64,000 nucleotides of DNA from Wenzhouxiangella limi (GCF_010499265.1 NZ_JAAGSC010000044.1:372521-436520), one strand, 5' to 3'; shown: positions 54,373 to 63,967, counted from the stretch's first letter. Program-made: numbers and translations. Notes: generated by a model from the letters alone, not told the origin.

Positions 54373-55802
54373 GCGGCGCTGAGCGCGCGCACGGCTGGTC
54401 GCGCAGCCTGGGCGCACGCCGCGCCGGGCTGGAAGGCGTCGAGACCTATGCCGCCTGCGGAAAGCTCAAGCGCGTGGTCGGCCTGACCCTGGAGGCGGTG
54501 GGCTGCGAGGCCTCGCTGGGTGATCGCTGCTGGCTGCTCGATGAGCACGACCGCAAGCGCGAAGCCGAGGTCGTCGGTTTCGCCAACGACAGCCTCTACC
54601 TGATGCCGATCGAGGACCTGCGCGGGCTGTCGCCCAACGCCCGCGTGATGCCCGGCGGCAAGGCGCTGGATGCGCCGGCCGGCAACGCCCTGCTGGGGCG
54701 GGTGATCGACGGCGTCGGGCGGCCGCTGGACGGGCGCGGCCCGCTGCGCGCCCGGGAAAGCACGCCGCTGGCCGGCCGCGAAATCAACCCGCTGGAGCGC
54801 GCGCCCATCCGCCAGCCGCTGGACGTGGGCATCCGCGCCATCAATACCCTGTTTACCGTCGGTCGCGGCCAGCGCCTGGGGCTGTTTTCCGGCTCCGGGG
54901 TGGGCAAGTCGACGCTGCTGGGGATGATGACCCGCTACACCGAAGCCGACGTCGTGGTGGTCGGTCTGATCGGCGAGCGCGGTCGTGAAGTGCGCGATTT
55001 CGTCGAGACCACGCTGGGCCCGGAAGGCATGCGCCGGGCGGTGGTGGTGGCTACGCCCGCCGATCGCCCGCCGCTGATGCGCATGCGCGGCGCCTGGCTG
55101 GCCACGGCGGTGGCCGAGCATTTCCGCGACCAGGGCAAGAAAGTGCTGCTGCTGATGGATTCGCTGACCCGTTTTGCCCAGGCCCGGCGCGAGATCGCCC
55201 TGGCCGTGGGCGAGCCGCCGGCGACCAAGGGCTATCCGCCGTCGGTGTTCACGACCCTGCCGACCCTGGTCGAGCGCGCCGGCAACGGCCCCGACGGCGG
55301 CGGCTCGATCACCGCGTTCTACACCGTCCTGGTCGAGGGCGATGACGCCAACGACCCGATCGCCGACGCTGCCCGCGCCATCCTGGACGGGCACATCGCG
55401 CTGTCGCGCAACCTGGCCGAGGCCGGGGTGTATCCGGCCATCGATGTCGAGCGCTCGATCAGCCGGGCGATGGCCGAGATTACCGGCGATGACCACCAGG
55501 AACAGGTTCGCCGCTTCCGGCAAATCTTTGCCACCTATCGCCAGAACGAGGACCTGATCGCGGTCGGCGCTTACCGTCGCGGCGCCGATCCCAGAATCGA
55601 CGAGGCCGTCGCCAAGTACCCGTTATTGCTGGACTTTGTGCGCCAGAAGACCGCCGAAAAGGTGTCTTTCGAGCAAGGCCTGGCCGAGCTGGACAAGACC
55701 CTGGGGGCCGATGTCTCGACCGGCAAGGGGGCTGGCACGGGCGTTGCAGCTAGTGTTGGCGCAACGACCGCGTCGCCGGCTGGCGCCGAGAGCGGTTCGT
55801 GA
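54369..55802 (+). CDS. fliI: FliI, flagellar export ATPase
   Basis: 477 residues from GTG 54369 (GTGA overlap with fliH); the longer frame from 54252 gives an Arg-rich shadow. P-loop GSGVGKSTLLG from residue 175, VGLIGERGREVRDFVE, and LMDSLTRFAQARREIALA. The C terminus is extended by about 25 Ala/Gly/Thr-rich residues beyond the usual end. Energises export with FliH and FliJ. Confidence 0.96.
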   Translation: MSGAERAHGWSRSLGARRAGLEGVETYAACGKLKRVVGLTLEAVGCEASLGDRCWLLDEHDRKREAEVVGFANDSLYLMPIEDLRGLSPNARVMPGGKALDAPAGNALLGRVIDGVGRPLDGRGPLRARESTPLAGREINPLERAPIRQPLDVGIRAINTLFTVGRGQRLGLFSGSGVGKSTLLGMMTRYTEADVVVVGLIGERGREVRDFVETTLGPEGMRRAVVVATPADRPPLMRMRGAWLATAVAEHFRDQGKKVLLLMDSLTRFAQARREIALAVGEPPATKGYPPSVFTTLPTLVERAGNGPDGGGSITAFYTVLVEGDDANDPIADAARAILDGHIALSRNLAEAGVYPAIDVERSISRAMAEITGDDHQEQVRRFRQIFATYRQNEDLIAVGAYRRGADPRIDEAVAKYPLLLDFVRQKTAEKVSFEQGLAELDKTLGADVSTGKGAGTGVAASVGATTASPAGAESGS

Positions 55803-56245
55803 CCCGCTCGAAGCGGCTGTACCGGATTGCCGACCACGTCGGCCAGGACCAGGAAGCGGCCGCGCGCGAGCTGACTCGACTCGGCGGCCAGCTGCAGGAG
55901 CACGAAGAACAACTCGCGCGACTGCACGAATACTGCCAGGGCTACCACCAGCAGTTGGCCGAGGCCCAGGCTCGCGGCGGCAGCGCCGCCCGGCTGGCGA
56001 ACTATTCGCAGTTCCTGGCCCGGCTGAACGAGGCCATCCGCCAGCAGGAGCACAACGTGGCTTCGGCCGGCCGGGCCTTCGAGCAGCAGCGCCAGGTCTG
56101 GATTGAGGCCCGGGCGCGGGTCAAGGCGGTGGAAAAGGCGGCCGAGCGCTGCGCCGCCGAGGAAGCGCGAACCGAAGAAAAGCGCGAACAGCGCCACAAC
56201 GACGACTTGAATCTGACTCGACTGATGCGAGGAAAGCAATCATGA
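55799..56245 (+). CDS. fliJ: FliJ, export chaperone-escort
   Basis: 148 residues from GTG 55799. A long antiparallel coiled coil (ELTRLGGQLQEHEEQLARLH and RAFEQQRQVWIEARARVKAV). Overlaps fliI and fliK by 4 bases each. Confidence 0.9.
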   Translation: MTRSKRLYRIADHVGQDQEAAARELTRLGGQLQEHEEQLARLHEYCQGYHQQLAEAQARGGSAARLANYSQFLARLNEAIRQQEHNVASAGRAFEQQRQVWIEARARVKAVEKAAERCAAEEARTEEKREQRHNDDLNLTRLMRGKQS

Positions 56246-58113
56246 TGCCGCAGAATCTCGATGCCCTGGTTTCGACCCTGTCGGGCCTGTCCGGCACCGC
56301 CGGCAACCGTCCGGGCGAGTTTGCCGGCGAGGCCGGTGTGGCGGCCTGGGCCGAGGCGCTGGCGATGTTCGAGCAATTGGGACAGGAGGCGACAGCCTTG
56401 GGCGCGGAAGGCGGGCAGGCGAGCGAGTGGACAGCGAAGTTGGCCGAGCTCGCGGAGTTGACGGAGCTGGCAGCCGATGAGGAAGGCGGGCAGGCGAGCG
56501 ACTGGACAGCGCGGTTGGCCGAGCTCGCGGAGTTGACGGAGCTGGTAGCCAATGAGGAGGGCGTTGTGCCGGAAGATCTGGCAGCAGAATTCACCGCTTT
56601 GTTCGACGTGCTGGAAACGGGTTCCGGGAGTACAGAAGCGCAACCGCATTACAGTGACGATTTCTGGCCTTCGGCCGGGGAGATGATGCTGCTGCATCAG
56701 GGCATCAGCCCTTGGGGTGAAAGTCCGTCTGCCGAGCAACAGAAGTGGCTGGATGAAGTTGGCCCCTATCTCAACATCCCGGAGCTGACCTCTTCCTATG
56801 ACGGTCCTGTTGAGGTTGATCGTGATTTCACGCTGGTCAACTTGGCGGCCGCCGCCGGCGGCGACCTCCAGAGTGCTTTCCGAGATGGATGGCTCGGGCG
56901 GGCCACTCCGGAGGTCTCGCGCAACATTTACGAAGTGAGGTGGAATGCCTGGGAGCAAGGTGCTCTCCGAATACAGTCTGAGAACGGCATTAAGTCGGCA
57001 AGGTCCACAAAGACCGAAGACGCGGTTTCGATCACGATGCTGCAGGTCCAAGAGGCTTTGAAGCAACTCGTTGAAGCTGACGCGCTGCCTGATGTGGAGG
57101 CGATGGTCAGAGAGGCAGATGCTGTCGACGCGCAGCCGAAGCTGCACGACATCAAGCCCAAGGAATTGTTGTCGCAGCTTCATCAACTTCTGAAGTGGGA
57201 CCTAGAATCTGGTTCTGGCTCTATTGCGGAGGCCCTCACTCGAGCCACGGGGGCGCAGTCTGCGGCCGCAGCTCAGGAGAGTCTTGATCGTGAGCAGTTA
57301 CTTTCCCAGTTGCGGCGCGTGGTGTCGGAGACGCTTCCCGGCGCGTCCGGCCGCCAAGACAGTGACGCGTTGCCGGAGAATTCGCCAAGGCAGATGGTTT
57401 CAACTGAACTGAGCCGACGGGAACAGATCTTTGGGCGGATCGCGGAAATGCAGGCTATGGTGCGCGACGGCGACGGGATACAGAATCGCGGCATGCCTGA
57501 GATCAATCGCGCGGTGCTGTTGTCGCAGCAGTTGCAGAATGCCGGTAACGCGATTCAATCCGCTCCGACGGAGCAACCCACACTATCGAGGGGAGATGCC
57601 TCGCCCGGGTCTTTGGCGACCGCTTCAACCACGCCGGCGCGCGATCCGGCCCTGCCGCCGACCGCGCAGCTGCTGGGCCAGCCGGGCGCGAGTGCCGGCG
57701 AGATGCGCGCGGCCGCCGAGCAGGCGATGCAGCGGGTGGTGTGGATGGCTGCCCGCGAGCAGGGCGCAAGCCAGGCCCGCCTGCAGCTGCACCCGGCGCA
57801 CCTGGGCAAGGTCGACGTCAAGCTGGAGGTGCAGGGACGCGAGGCCAGCGTGGTGCTCAACGTCCAGAACGGTCCGATCCGCGAGGCCATGGAGGCCATG
57901 CTGCCGCGCCTGCGCGAGCAGCTTGAGCAGCAGGGCATCAACCTGGGCGATGCCTCGGTGTTTGATTCCGAGCCCGACGATGCCTCGCCCGAGGAGCATC
58001 GCGGCGCGTTCGCCGGAGTGGTGGACGGCGGTGGTGAGGCCGAGGCTGATGAATTACCGGTGCAGGCGGAACTGAACCTGCGCGGCCGCGGCCTGCTCGA
58101 CGCCTATGCCTGA
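56242..58113 (+). CDS. fliK: FliK, hook-length control protein
   Basis: 623 residues. The C-terminal switch domain is clear (ARLQLHPAHLGKVDVKLEVQ and LREQLEQQGINLGDASV). The N-terminal ruler region contains two tandem 25-residue repeats (GGQASEWTAKLAELAELTEL type) from an exact-period 75-bp DNA repeat. The middle (about 56.6-57.6 kb) has lower GC than its neighbours. The gene ends 43 bases before a terminator hairpin. Confidence 0.92.
   Translation: MMPQNLDALVSTLSGLSGTAGNRPGEFAGEAGVAAWAEALAMFEQLGQEATALGAEGGQASEWTAKLAELAELTELAADEEGGQASDWTARLAELAELTELVANEEGVVPEDLAAEFTALFDVLETGSGSTEAQPHYSDDFWPSAGEMMLLHQGISPWGESPSAEQQKWLDEVGPYLNIPELTSSYDGPVEVDRDFTLVNLAAAAGGDLQSAFRDGWLGRATPEVSRNIYEVRWNAWEQGALRIQSENGIKSARSTKTEDAVSITMLQVQEALKQLVEADALPDVEAMVREADAVDAQPKLHDIKPKELLSQLHQLLKWDLESGSGSIAEALTRATGAQSAAAAQESLDREQLLSQLRRVVSETLPGASGRQDSDALPENSPRQMVSTELSRREQIFGRIAEMQAMVRDGDGIQNRGMPEINRAVLLSQQLQNAGNAIQSAPTEQPTLSRGDASPGSLATASTTPARDPALPPTAQLLGQPGASAGEMRAAAEQAMQRVVWMAAREQGASQARLQLHPAHLGKVDVKLEVQGREASVVLNVQNGPIREAMEAMLPRLREQLEQQGINLGDASVFDSEPDDASPEEHRGAFAGVVDGGGEAEADELPVQAELNLRGRGLLDAYA
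56410..56559. repeat. 75-bp in-frame tandem repeat in fliK
   Basis: Units 56410-56484 and 56485-56559 differ at only a few bases (for example GAGTGG/GACTGG). Unit loss or gain would change the FliK ruler by 25 residues. Confidence 0.9.
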
Positions 58114-58155
58114 TTCGGGGGGGTGTGCGCTAAACCATTGATTTGAAGAGAAATT

Positions 58156-58192
58156 GGCCGGTGACGGGGCGCTGTCACCGGCCGTCAATTTT
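58156..58192 (+). terminator. Rho-independent terminator after fliK
   Basis: GGCCGGTGAC (58156-58165), 8-base loop, GTCACCGGCC (58174-58183), then GTCAATTTT. It ends the fliE-K transcript. Confidence 0.75.
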
Positions 58193-58216
58193 CCGGCGCC
58201 TGGATCTTATGCCGCG

Positions 58217-58231
58217 TGGCACGCCTTTTGC
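58217..58231 (+). promoter_or_regulatory. Sigma-54 promoter of fliLMNOPQR-flhB
   Basis: TGGCAC-GCCTT-TTGC, exact consensus, 55 bases before fliL and just after the fliK terminator. Confidence 0.85.
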
Positions 58232-58285
58232 TTTTCCTCCTGTGGTAAAAACGGGTCAGATTTCATCAGTGGAGCACCCAGAAGC

Positions 58286-58849
58286 ATGGCCAGAGGCGAC
58301 AACCGGCAAGCGGGCAGACGACGACCGATCGACGACGAGCCCGAAGAGGAAGTCGTTGAGGAGCAGCCCAAATCCCGCAAGAAGATGTGGATCATCATTA
58401 TTTCGCTGTCCACGCTGCTGTTGCTGGGCGGGGGCGGCGCCGGGGCCTATTTCTTCGTCTTCGCCGAGGACGACCCGCTGGGCCTGTTCGGCGGTGGCGA
58501 GGCCGCGGCCAATGAGCCTGAGCCGCGGCAGCCGCCGATTTATTACGGCATGGACCCGGCCTTCGTCAACAATCTGTCCGGCACCGGCGGGCGGCGCTTC
58601 ATGCAGGTCAACGTGCAGCTCATGGCCCGGGATCCGGAAGTGATCGCGGCCGTGGAGCGACACGAGCCGGTGATCCGCAATGACCTGATCATGCTGTTTT
58701 CCGATCAGACACTGGAGTCGGTCGACACCACAGAGGGCAAGGAAGCGCTTCGCCGCGACAGCCTGGAGACGGTCCGCGAGATTCTTGGCGACAACGACGA
58801 ACCCGACGAGGTCGAAGAATTGTTCTTTACCTCGTTCATCGTTCAGTAG
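58286..58849 (+). CDS. fliL: FliL, stator-associated membrane protein
   Basis: 187 residues from ATG 58286; the longer frame crosses the promoter. Charged cytoplasmic N terminus, one membrane helix (MWIIIISLSTLLLLGGGGAG), then a periplasmic domain ending in EVEELFFTSFIVQ. Supports torque at high load. GGAG lies 12 bases upstream. Confidence 0.93.
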   Translation: MARGDNRQAGRRRPIDDEPEEEVVEEQPKSRKKMWIIIISLSTLLLLGGGGAGAYFFVFAEDDPLGLFGGGEAAANEPEPRQPPIYYGMDPAFVNNLSGTGGRRFMQVNVQLMARDPEVIAAVERHEPVIRNDLIMLFSDQTLESVDTTEGKEALRRDSLETVREILGDNDEPDEVEELFFTSFIVQ

Positions 58850-58862
58850 GCAGCCTTAAGCC

Positions 58863-59870
58863 ATGGCCGAAGACATCCTCAGCCAGGACGAGATCGACGC
58901 GCTGTTGCACGGCGTCGACGGCGGCGATGTCGAAACCGAGACCGGCGTCGAGGCCGACGGCGAGTTCAAGCCCTTCGATCTGGCCAGCCAGGACCGGATC
59001 GTGCGCGGGCGCATGCCCACGCTGGAAATGATCAACGAACGCTTTGCCCGCGCCTTCCGCATCGGGCTGTTCAACATGCTCAGGCGCTCGGCCGAGATGT
59101 CGGTCGAAAGCGTGCAGATGATGAAGTTCCAGGAGTACATGCATACCCTGCACGTGCCCTCCAGCCTGAGCCTGATGAAAGTTCGCCCGCTGCGCGGCAC
59201 CAGCCTGCTGGTGATGGACGCCAAGCTGGTCTTTTCGATCGTGGATACCTTTTTCGGCGGCAGCGGGCGGTTCTATACCCGCATCGAGGGACGCGAGTTC
59301 ACCCCGGTCGAGATCCGCATCATCGAGCGCATGCGCCAGCAGGTATTCGACGATCTCAAGGAAGCCTGGAAGATGGCGCTGGACGTGGACTTCGAGTTCA
59401 TGAACATGGAAGTCAATCCGCAGTTTGCCAACATCGTCAGCCCGTCGGAAATCGTGGTCGTGACCCGTTTCGGTATCGAGCTGGAAAGCGGCGGCGGTGA
59501 AATGCACGTGACCATGCCGTACTCGGCGATCGAGCCGATCCGCGAGATCCTGGACTCGGGCATGGCTTCGGACCGGATGGAAAAGGACGAGCGCTGGGCG
59601 CGCGCGCTGAGCGAGGAAATCCGCGACGCCATGGTCGAGATCAAGGTGGAGTTGTGCCGCAAGACCATGACCCTGCGCGATCTGATGATGATGCGGCCCG
59701 GCGACGTGATCCCGATCGACCTGCCCGAGACCATGCCGCTCATGGCTTCCGGCGTGCCGTGTTTCCACGGCGTGGTCGGGCGCAGCGACGATCGCTACGC
59801 GATCAAGATTACCGACCGGATCGACGGCGAGCTGGCGCCGCCCCGGAAACGCAAGGCGAAGGAGGCTTGA
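58863..59870 (+). CDS. fliM: FliM, switch protein
   Basis: 335 residues. The N-terminal CheY-binding peptide is LSQDEIDALLHGV. The CheC-like middle domain has PSSLSLMKVRPLRGTSLLVM and FGGSGRFYTRIEGREFTPVE. The C-terminal SpoA domain follows. C-ring component. 13 bases after fliL. Confidence 0.97.
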   Translation: MAEDILSQDEIDALLHGVDGGDVETETGVEADGEFKPFDLASQDRIVRGRMPTLEMINERFARAFRIGLFNMLRRSAEMSVESVQMMKFQEYMHTLHVPSSLSLMKVRPLRGTSLLVMDAKLVFSIVDTFFGGSGRFYTRIEGREFTPVEIRIIERMRQQVFDDLKEAWKMALDVDFEFMNMEVNPQFANIVSPSEIVVVTRFGIELESGGGEMHVTMPYSAIEPIREILDSGMASDRMEKDERWARALSEEIRDAMVEIKVELCRKTMTLRDLMMMRPGDVIPIDLPETMPLMASGVPCFHGVVGRSDDRYAIKITDRIDGELAPPRKRKAKEA

Positions 59871-59877
59871 AGCAGCC

Positions 59878-60270
59878 ATGAACGATGAAAAGGAATCGAC
59901 CGAGGACCCGGGAACGGACGACAACGTGCCCGAGGCGATGAGCGAGGAAGAAGCGGCCCAGATGGCGGCTTTCGAAAACCTGGAGGATGATGCCGAGCCC
60001 CATCACGGAGACGTCAACCTGGAGTTGATCCAGGACGTGCCGGTGACCCTGGCGATGGAGGTCGGGCGCACCGAAATCAGTATCCGCAACCTGCTGCAGC
60101 TCAACCAGGGGTCGGTGGTCGAACTCGACCGCACCGCCGGCGAGCCGCTGGATGTCTACGTCAACGGCACGCTGGTGGCTCACGGCGAGGTGGTGGTGGT
60201 CAACGAAAAGTTCGGTATCCGCCTGACCGACGTCATCAGTCCGTCCGAGCGCATCAAGAAGCTGCAATGA
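59878..60270 (+). CDS. fliN: FliN, switch protein
   Basis: 130 residues. Acidic N-terminal 40 residues, then the SpoA domain LIQDVPVTLAMEVGRTEISI and VVVNEKFGIRLTDVISPSER. Forms the bottom of the C ring. Confidence 0.97.
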   Translation: MNDEKESTEDPGTDDNVPEAMSEEEAAQMAAFENLEDDAEPHHGDVNLELIQDVPVTLAMEVGRTEISIRNLLQLNQGSVVELDRTAGEPLDVYVNGTLVAHGEVVVVNEKFGIRLTDVISPSERIKKLQ

Positions 60271-60683
60271 AACCGCGGCTGCGCGCCTTGCACCTGGCGG
60301 CCGCAGCCTCGCTGGCCGCGCTGCCGGCCGCCAACGCACTGGCCCAGCCGGGCCAGGCCGATGCCGCCCAGAGCCTGACCCGGGTCACGGTGGGGATGCT
60401 CGCCGTGGTCGTGCTGATTTTCGGCCTGGCCTGGGCGGTGCGGCGTTTTTCCTTTCTGAAGGGTTTCCAGGGCGACGGCAACAACCCGATCCGCAACCTG
60501 GCCCAGCTGTCGGTCGGCCCCAAGGAGCGGGTCGTGCTGATCGAGGTCGAGGGCAAGCGACTGCTGATCGGCGTCGCACCCGGTCGAATCACGCGTCTTG
60601 ACGTGCCAGACGGCGAATCCGCCGAGGCTGGCAAGGACTTTGCTACGCATCTGCAGGCAAGTCGCGAGGCGCGAAAAAAATGA
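60267..60683 (+). CDS. fliO: FliO, export gate assembly protein
   Basis: 138 residues. N-terminal signal-like segment (AAAASLAALPAANALAQ), a second membrane helix (VTVGMLAVVVLIFGLAWAV), then the small domain NLAQLSVGPKERVVLIEVEG with KRLLIGVAPG. Overlaps fliN and fliP by ATGA. Confidence 0.92.
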   Translation: MKPRLRALHLAAAASLAALPAANALAQPGQADAAQSLTRVTVGMLAVVVLIFGLAWAVRRFSFLKGFQGDGNNPIRNLAQLSVGPKERVVLIEVEGKRLLIGVAPGRITRLDVPDGESAEAGKDFATHLQASREARKK

Positions 60684-61447
60684 CACGGTTTGGCCTGTTC
60701 GCCGGCCTGACCCTCCTCATCATTCCGAATCTGTTGATGGCCACCCCGGCCAATCTGCCGGGCATGGAAGTGCTGACCATTACGCAGACCGATGAGGGCG
60801 GCCAGACCTGGAGCCTGACGCTTCAGGTTCTGATCCTGATGACGGTGCTGACGCTGCTGCCGTCCATCGTGCTGATGATGACCTCGTTTACCCGCATCAT
60901 CGTGGTGCTGGCGATCATGCGCCAGGCCATGGGGACGGCGACGACGCCGCCCAACTCGGTGCTGATCGGACTGGCGCTGTTTCTGACCTTTTTCATCATG
61001 TCGCCGGTGCTCTACGAGATGAACGACGTCGCCGTCCAGCCGTACCTGGCCGAGGAGATGACGCTGCAGGAAGCCTACGAGGAGGGCCGCGAACCGCTCC
61101 ACCGCTTCATGCGCAACCACGTGCGCGAGCGCGACCTGGAGATGTTCGCCGCCATGGCCGAGCATGACGAGAGCTTCGAGGAACCGTCCGACATCCCGTT
61201 TTCCATCCTGGTGCCCTCGTTTCTGACCAGCGAACTCAAGACCGCCTTCCAGATCGGCTTTCTGATCTACATCCCGTTCGTGATCATTGACCTGGTGGTG
61301 GCCAGCGTGCTGATGTCGATGGGCATGATGATGCTCTCGCCGATGCTGGTCTCGCTGCCGTTCAAGCTGATGCTGTTCGTGCTCGTCGACGGTTGGGGGC
61401 TGATTACCGGCACACTGGCCGCCAGTTTCTTTCCGGGAGTGATTTAG
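60680..61447 (+). CDS. fliP: FliP, export gate protein
   Basis: 255 residues. Cleavable N-terminal signal, then LILMTVLTLLPSIVLMMTSF and TRIIVVLAIMRQAMGTATTP, the FliP signature with PPN following. Four membrane helices in all. Forms the FliP5Q4R1 channel. Confidence 0.97.
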   Translation: MTRFGLFAGLTLLIIPNLLMATPANLPGMEVLTITQTDEGGQTWSLTLQVLILMTVLTLLPSIVLMMTSFTRIIVVLAIMRQAMGTATTPPNSVLIGLALFLTFFIMSPVLYEMNDVAVQPYLAEEMTLQEAYEEGREPLHRFMRNHVRERDLEMFAAMAEHDESFEEPSDIPFSILVPSFLTSELKTAFQIGFLIYIPFVIIDLVVASVLMSMGMMMLSPMLVSLPFKLMLFVLVDGWGLITGTLAASFFPGVI

Positions 61448-61449
61448 CC

Positions 61450-61725
61450 ATGACGCCAGACCTTGTGATGGATATCGGCCGCGAGGCCCTGTGGACGATT
61501 GCGCTGCTGCTGGCCCCGCTGCTGCTGTCGGCCCTGGCCGCCGGCCTGACCATCGGCATGTTCCAGGCCGCGACCCAGATCAATGAAATGACCTTGAGCT
61601 TCATCCCCAAGCTGGCGGTGCTGATCCTGGCGATGGCGCTGGCCGGTCCGTTCATGATCGATCTGATCGTGAACTACATGCGCGAACTGGTCACCAGTAT
61701 TCCGACCCTGCTTGACCTGAACTGA
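61450..61725 (+). CDS. fliQ: FliQ, export gate protein
   Basis: 91 residues from ATG 61450; the frame upstream is fliP shadow. Two membrane helices (TIALLLAPLLLSALAAGLTI and AVLILAMALAGPFMIDLIV) around QAATQINEMTLSFIPK. Confidence 0.96.
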   Translation: MTPDLVMDIGREALWTIALLLAPLLLSALAAGLTIGMFQAATQINEMTLSFIPKLAVLILAMALAGPFMIDLIVNYMRELVTSIPTLLDLN

Positions 61726-61732
61726 CGGTGTC

Positions 61733-62509
61733 GTGATCGAGTTCAGCGAAACGCAGCTGCTGTCCTGGATCGCGCAGTTCCTGTGGCCGTTCTTTCGCAT
61801 TGCCGGGATGCTGATGGTCGCACCGTTGTTTGCCTCCAGCTTCATCCCGGTGCGCATTCGTCTCGTGGTGGCGCTGAGCCTGTCGGCCGCGATCGTGCCG
61901 ATGCTGCCGCCGCCGCCCGAGGTCATCCCGTTTTCTGCCCAGGGGCTGTTCATCGGCGTCCAGCAGCTGGTCATCGGCATGGCGGCGGGCTTCGTGCTGC
62001 AGCTGGTCTTTGACGCCATCGTGGTCGGTTTTCAGACCGTGGCGATGAGCATGGGCCTGGGTTTTGCGGTGATGGTCGACAACCAGCGCGGCCAGCAGGT
62101 GCCGATGCTCAGCCAGTTTCATTTCATCATCGCGATCCTGCTGTTTCTGGCCATGGATGGTCACCTGATGATGATCGGGCTGTTGATCGACAGCTTCGAG
62201 CACCTGCCGGTGGGCGAGGGCGGGCTGGATCCTGAATCCTTCCGCCAGATTGCCGCCTGGGGTACGCACATGTTCGCCGGCGCCCTGCGCGTGGCTTTGC
62301 CGGCCGCAACGGCGATCCTGCTGGTCAACCTGTCGATCGGCGTCATCAGCCGGGCGGCACCGACGCTGAACCTGTTCGCGGTCGGTTTTCCGATCACCAT
62401 GCTGACCGGCTATCTGGTGATGATGGTCAGCCTGCCGATGCTGGATTTCTCGCTGCGCCTGCTGCTGGAACAGGCCTGGGCGTCGATTTTCGCGCTGTGG
62501 GGGGGGTAA
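61733..62509 (+). CDS. fliR: FliR, export gate protein
   Basis: 258 residues from GTG 61733. Multi-spanning; FFRIAGMLMVAPLFASSFIP and RIRLVVALSLSAAIVP are the FliR start, and the PTLNLFAVGFPITMLTGYLV segment is diagnostic. Confidence 0.96.
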   Translation: MIEFSETQLLSWIAQFLWPFFRIAGMLMVAPLFASSFIPVRIRLVVALSLSAAIVPMLPPPPEVIPFSAQGLFIGVQQLVIGMAAGFVLQLVFDAIVVGFQTVAMSMGLGFAVMVDNQRGQQVPMLSQFHFIIAILLFLAMDGHLMMIGLLIDSFEHLPVGEGGLDPESFRQIAAWGTHMFAGALRVALPAATAILLVNLSIGVISRAAPTLNLFAVGFPITMLTGYLVMMVSLPMLDFSLRLLLEQAWASIFALWGG

Positions 62510-62512
62510 GCA

Positions 62513-63691
62513 GTGGCCGAGAACGACACCAGCCAGGAACGCACCGAGGAGCCGACCCCCAAACGCCTGGACGACGCCAGGAAAAAGGGCCAGGTCCCGC
62601 GGTCGCGCGAGCTGAGCATGACGCTGGTGATGCTGGTCGGCGCGATCTCGCTGCTGTTTCTGGGCAAGCGCCTGGCCGCGGGTATGGCCGAGGTGATGCG
62701 TACCGGGTTCGGTTTCGACCCGTCGCTCATCGCCCGGCAAGACGCGGTCGTCGGGTATTTCGTCGATCAGGTGATGACGGCGATCGTGATGCTTGCGCCG
62801 CTCATGATCATTCTCATGGTGACCGCGATCATGGCGCCGGCAACCACCGGCGGCTGGAATTTCAGCGTCCAGGCGCTGCAGCCCAAGTTGGAGCGGCTGG
62901 ATCCGCTCAAGGGCTTGAAGCGCGTCTTCGGACCCAAGGGCCTGATGGAACTGCTCAAGACCCTGGGCAAGTTCCTGGTGGTTGGTATTGCTGCGGCGAT
63001 TCTGATCTCCAGCCTGGCCGAGCGTTTCGCCGGCCTGTCGGCGCTGGATTCGGTGCCGGCCATGGCCGAGGCGACGTCGATGGTGGGGTTTGCCCTGATC
63101 GTGCTCAGCGCGGTGTTGATCATCATCGCCGCGGTCGACGTGCCCTTCCAGCTCTATCAGCACACCAAGCAGCTGAAAATGACCCGGCAGGAGGTCCGCG
63201 ACGAAATGAAGCAGACCGAGGGCAAGCCGGAGGTCAAGGCCAAGATCCGTCAGCTGCAGCAGGAGGTCGCCAGCCGGCGAATGATGGAAGACGTGCCCAG
63301 GGCTGATGTGGTGATCACCAACCCGACCCATTTCGCCGTCGCCCTGCGCTACGAGGCCGGCCAGATGGACGCGCCGGTGGTGGTCGCCAAGGGCGCCGAC
63401 CTGGTCGCCGCTGCGATTCGACGGGTGGCCGAGGAAAACGATGTGCCGCTGCTCGAGGCCCCGCCGCTGGCGCGCGCCTTGTTCCACGCCGCCGACATTG
63501 GCCAGGCCATTCCGGCCGGTCTGTACGTGGCCGTCGCCGAGGTCTTGAGCTGGGTCTACCAGATCCGCCGCCTGTCCGGCAGCGGCCACGAACCGTCGCC
63601 GCCGGACATCGAACTGGACGAGGCCGAGTGGGTGCCGAAGCGTTTCCGCGGCGGTGACGGTCGGGGGGGTGCCCGGGCCCCGAGCACGTGA
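62513..63691 (+). CDS. flhB: FlhB, export substrate-switch protein
   Basis: 392 residues from GTG 62513. Starts TSQERTEEPTPKRLDDARKK, with four membrane helices. The autocleavage site NPTH (residues 270-273) in VVITNPTHFAVALRYEAG is intact. The tail after LYVAVAEVLSWVYQIRR is long (about 40 residues), and its last codons and stop lie in a degenerate copy of the 33-bp repeat found downstream. Confidence 0.96.
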   Translation: MAENDTSQERTEEPTPKRLDDARKKGQVPRSRELSMTLVMLVGAISLLFLGKRLAAGMAEVMRTGFGFDPSLIARQDAVVGYFVDQVMTAIVMLAPLMIILMVTAIMAPATTGGWNFSVQALQPKLERLDPLKGLKRVFGPKGLMELLKTLGKFLVVGIAAAILISSLAERFAGLSALDSVPAMAEATSMVGFALIVLSAVLIIIAAVDVPFQLYQHTKQLKMTRQEVRDEMKQTEGKPEVKAKIRQLQQEVASRRMMEDVPRADVVITNPTHFAVALRYEAGQMDAPVVVAKGADLVAAAIRRVAEENDVPLLEAPPLARALFHAADIGQAIPAGLYVAVAEVLSWVYQIRRLSGSGHEPSPPDIELDEAEWVPKRFRGGDGRGGARAPST

Positions 63692-63709
63692 TCCTCTCGG
63701 CGCTTCGGG
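63679..63709. repeat. Degenerate copy of the CACGTG-cored repeat at the flhB stop
   Basis: CCGAGCACGTGATCCT is shared with the two perfect copies downstream; the rest (CTCGGCGCTTCGGGC) differs at four positions. It supplies the last codons and the TGA of flhB. Confidence 0.75.
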
Positions 63710-63739
63710 CGGTTGTTGGGCTTGGGTTGGTGGCCGGCA

Positions 63740-63772
63740 CCGAGCACGTGATCCTGTCCCGGCGCTGCGGGC
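63740..63772. repeat. 33-bp direct repeat, copy 1
   Basis: Starts CCGAGCACGTGATCCTGTCC and is identical over 33 bases to 63968-64000, 228 bases away. The region 63692-64000 holds only these repeats; open frames in it are low-complexity and not believed. Confidence 0.9.
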
Positions 63773-63967
63773 GAACGCGTTTGGTGGTAAGGCGTGGGCT
63801 GGTGGCGCCCGGGTGCCGGGCGAATGGCGCTGACGAGGGTTCTGACAGGCTGCGCGCTGCGGGCGTGGCCGCCTGGCTGGGCGCGCGGATGGGGCGTGCT
63901 GGTTGCCGCGCCCTCCGGTTCGGAACAGGATCCCGCGCTCGGTGCTGGAGGGGTTGGTGCCGGGGCG

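Noticed and set aside
61691..63589. 632-codon His/Gln/Arg-rich minus-strand frame opposite fliR and flhB
   Set aside because: Composition comes from reverse reading of hydrophobic membrane-protein codons; fliR and flhB are certain.
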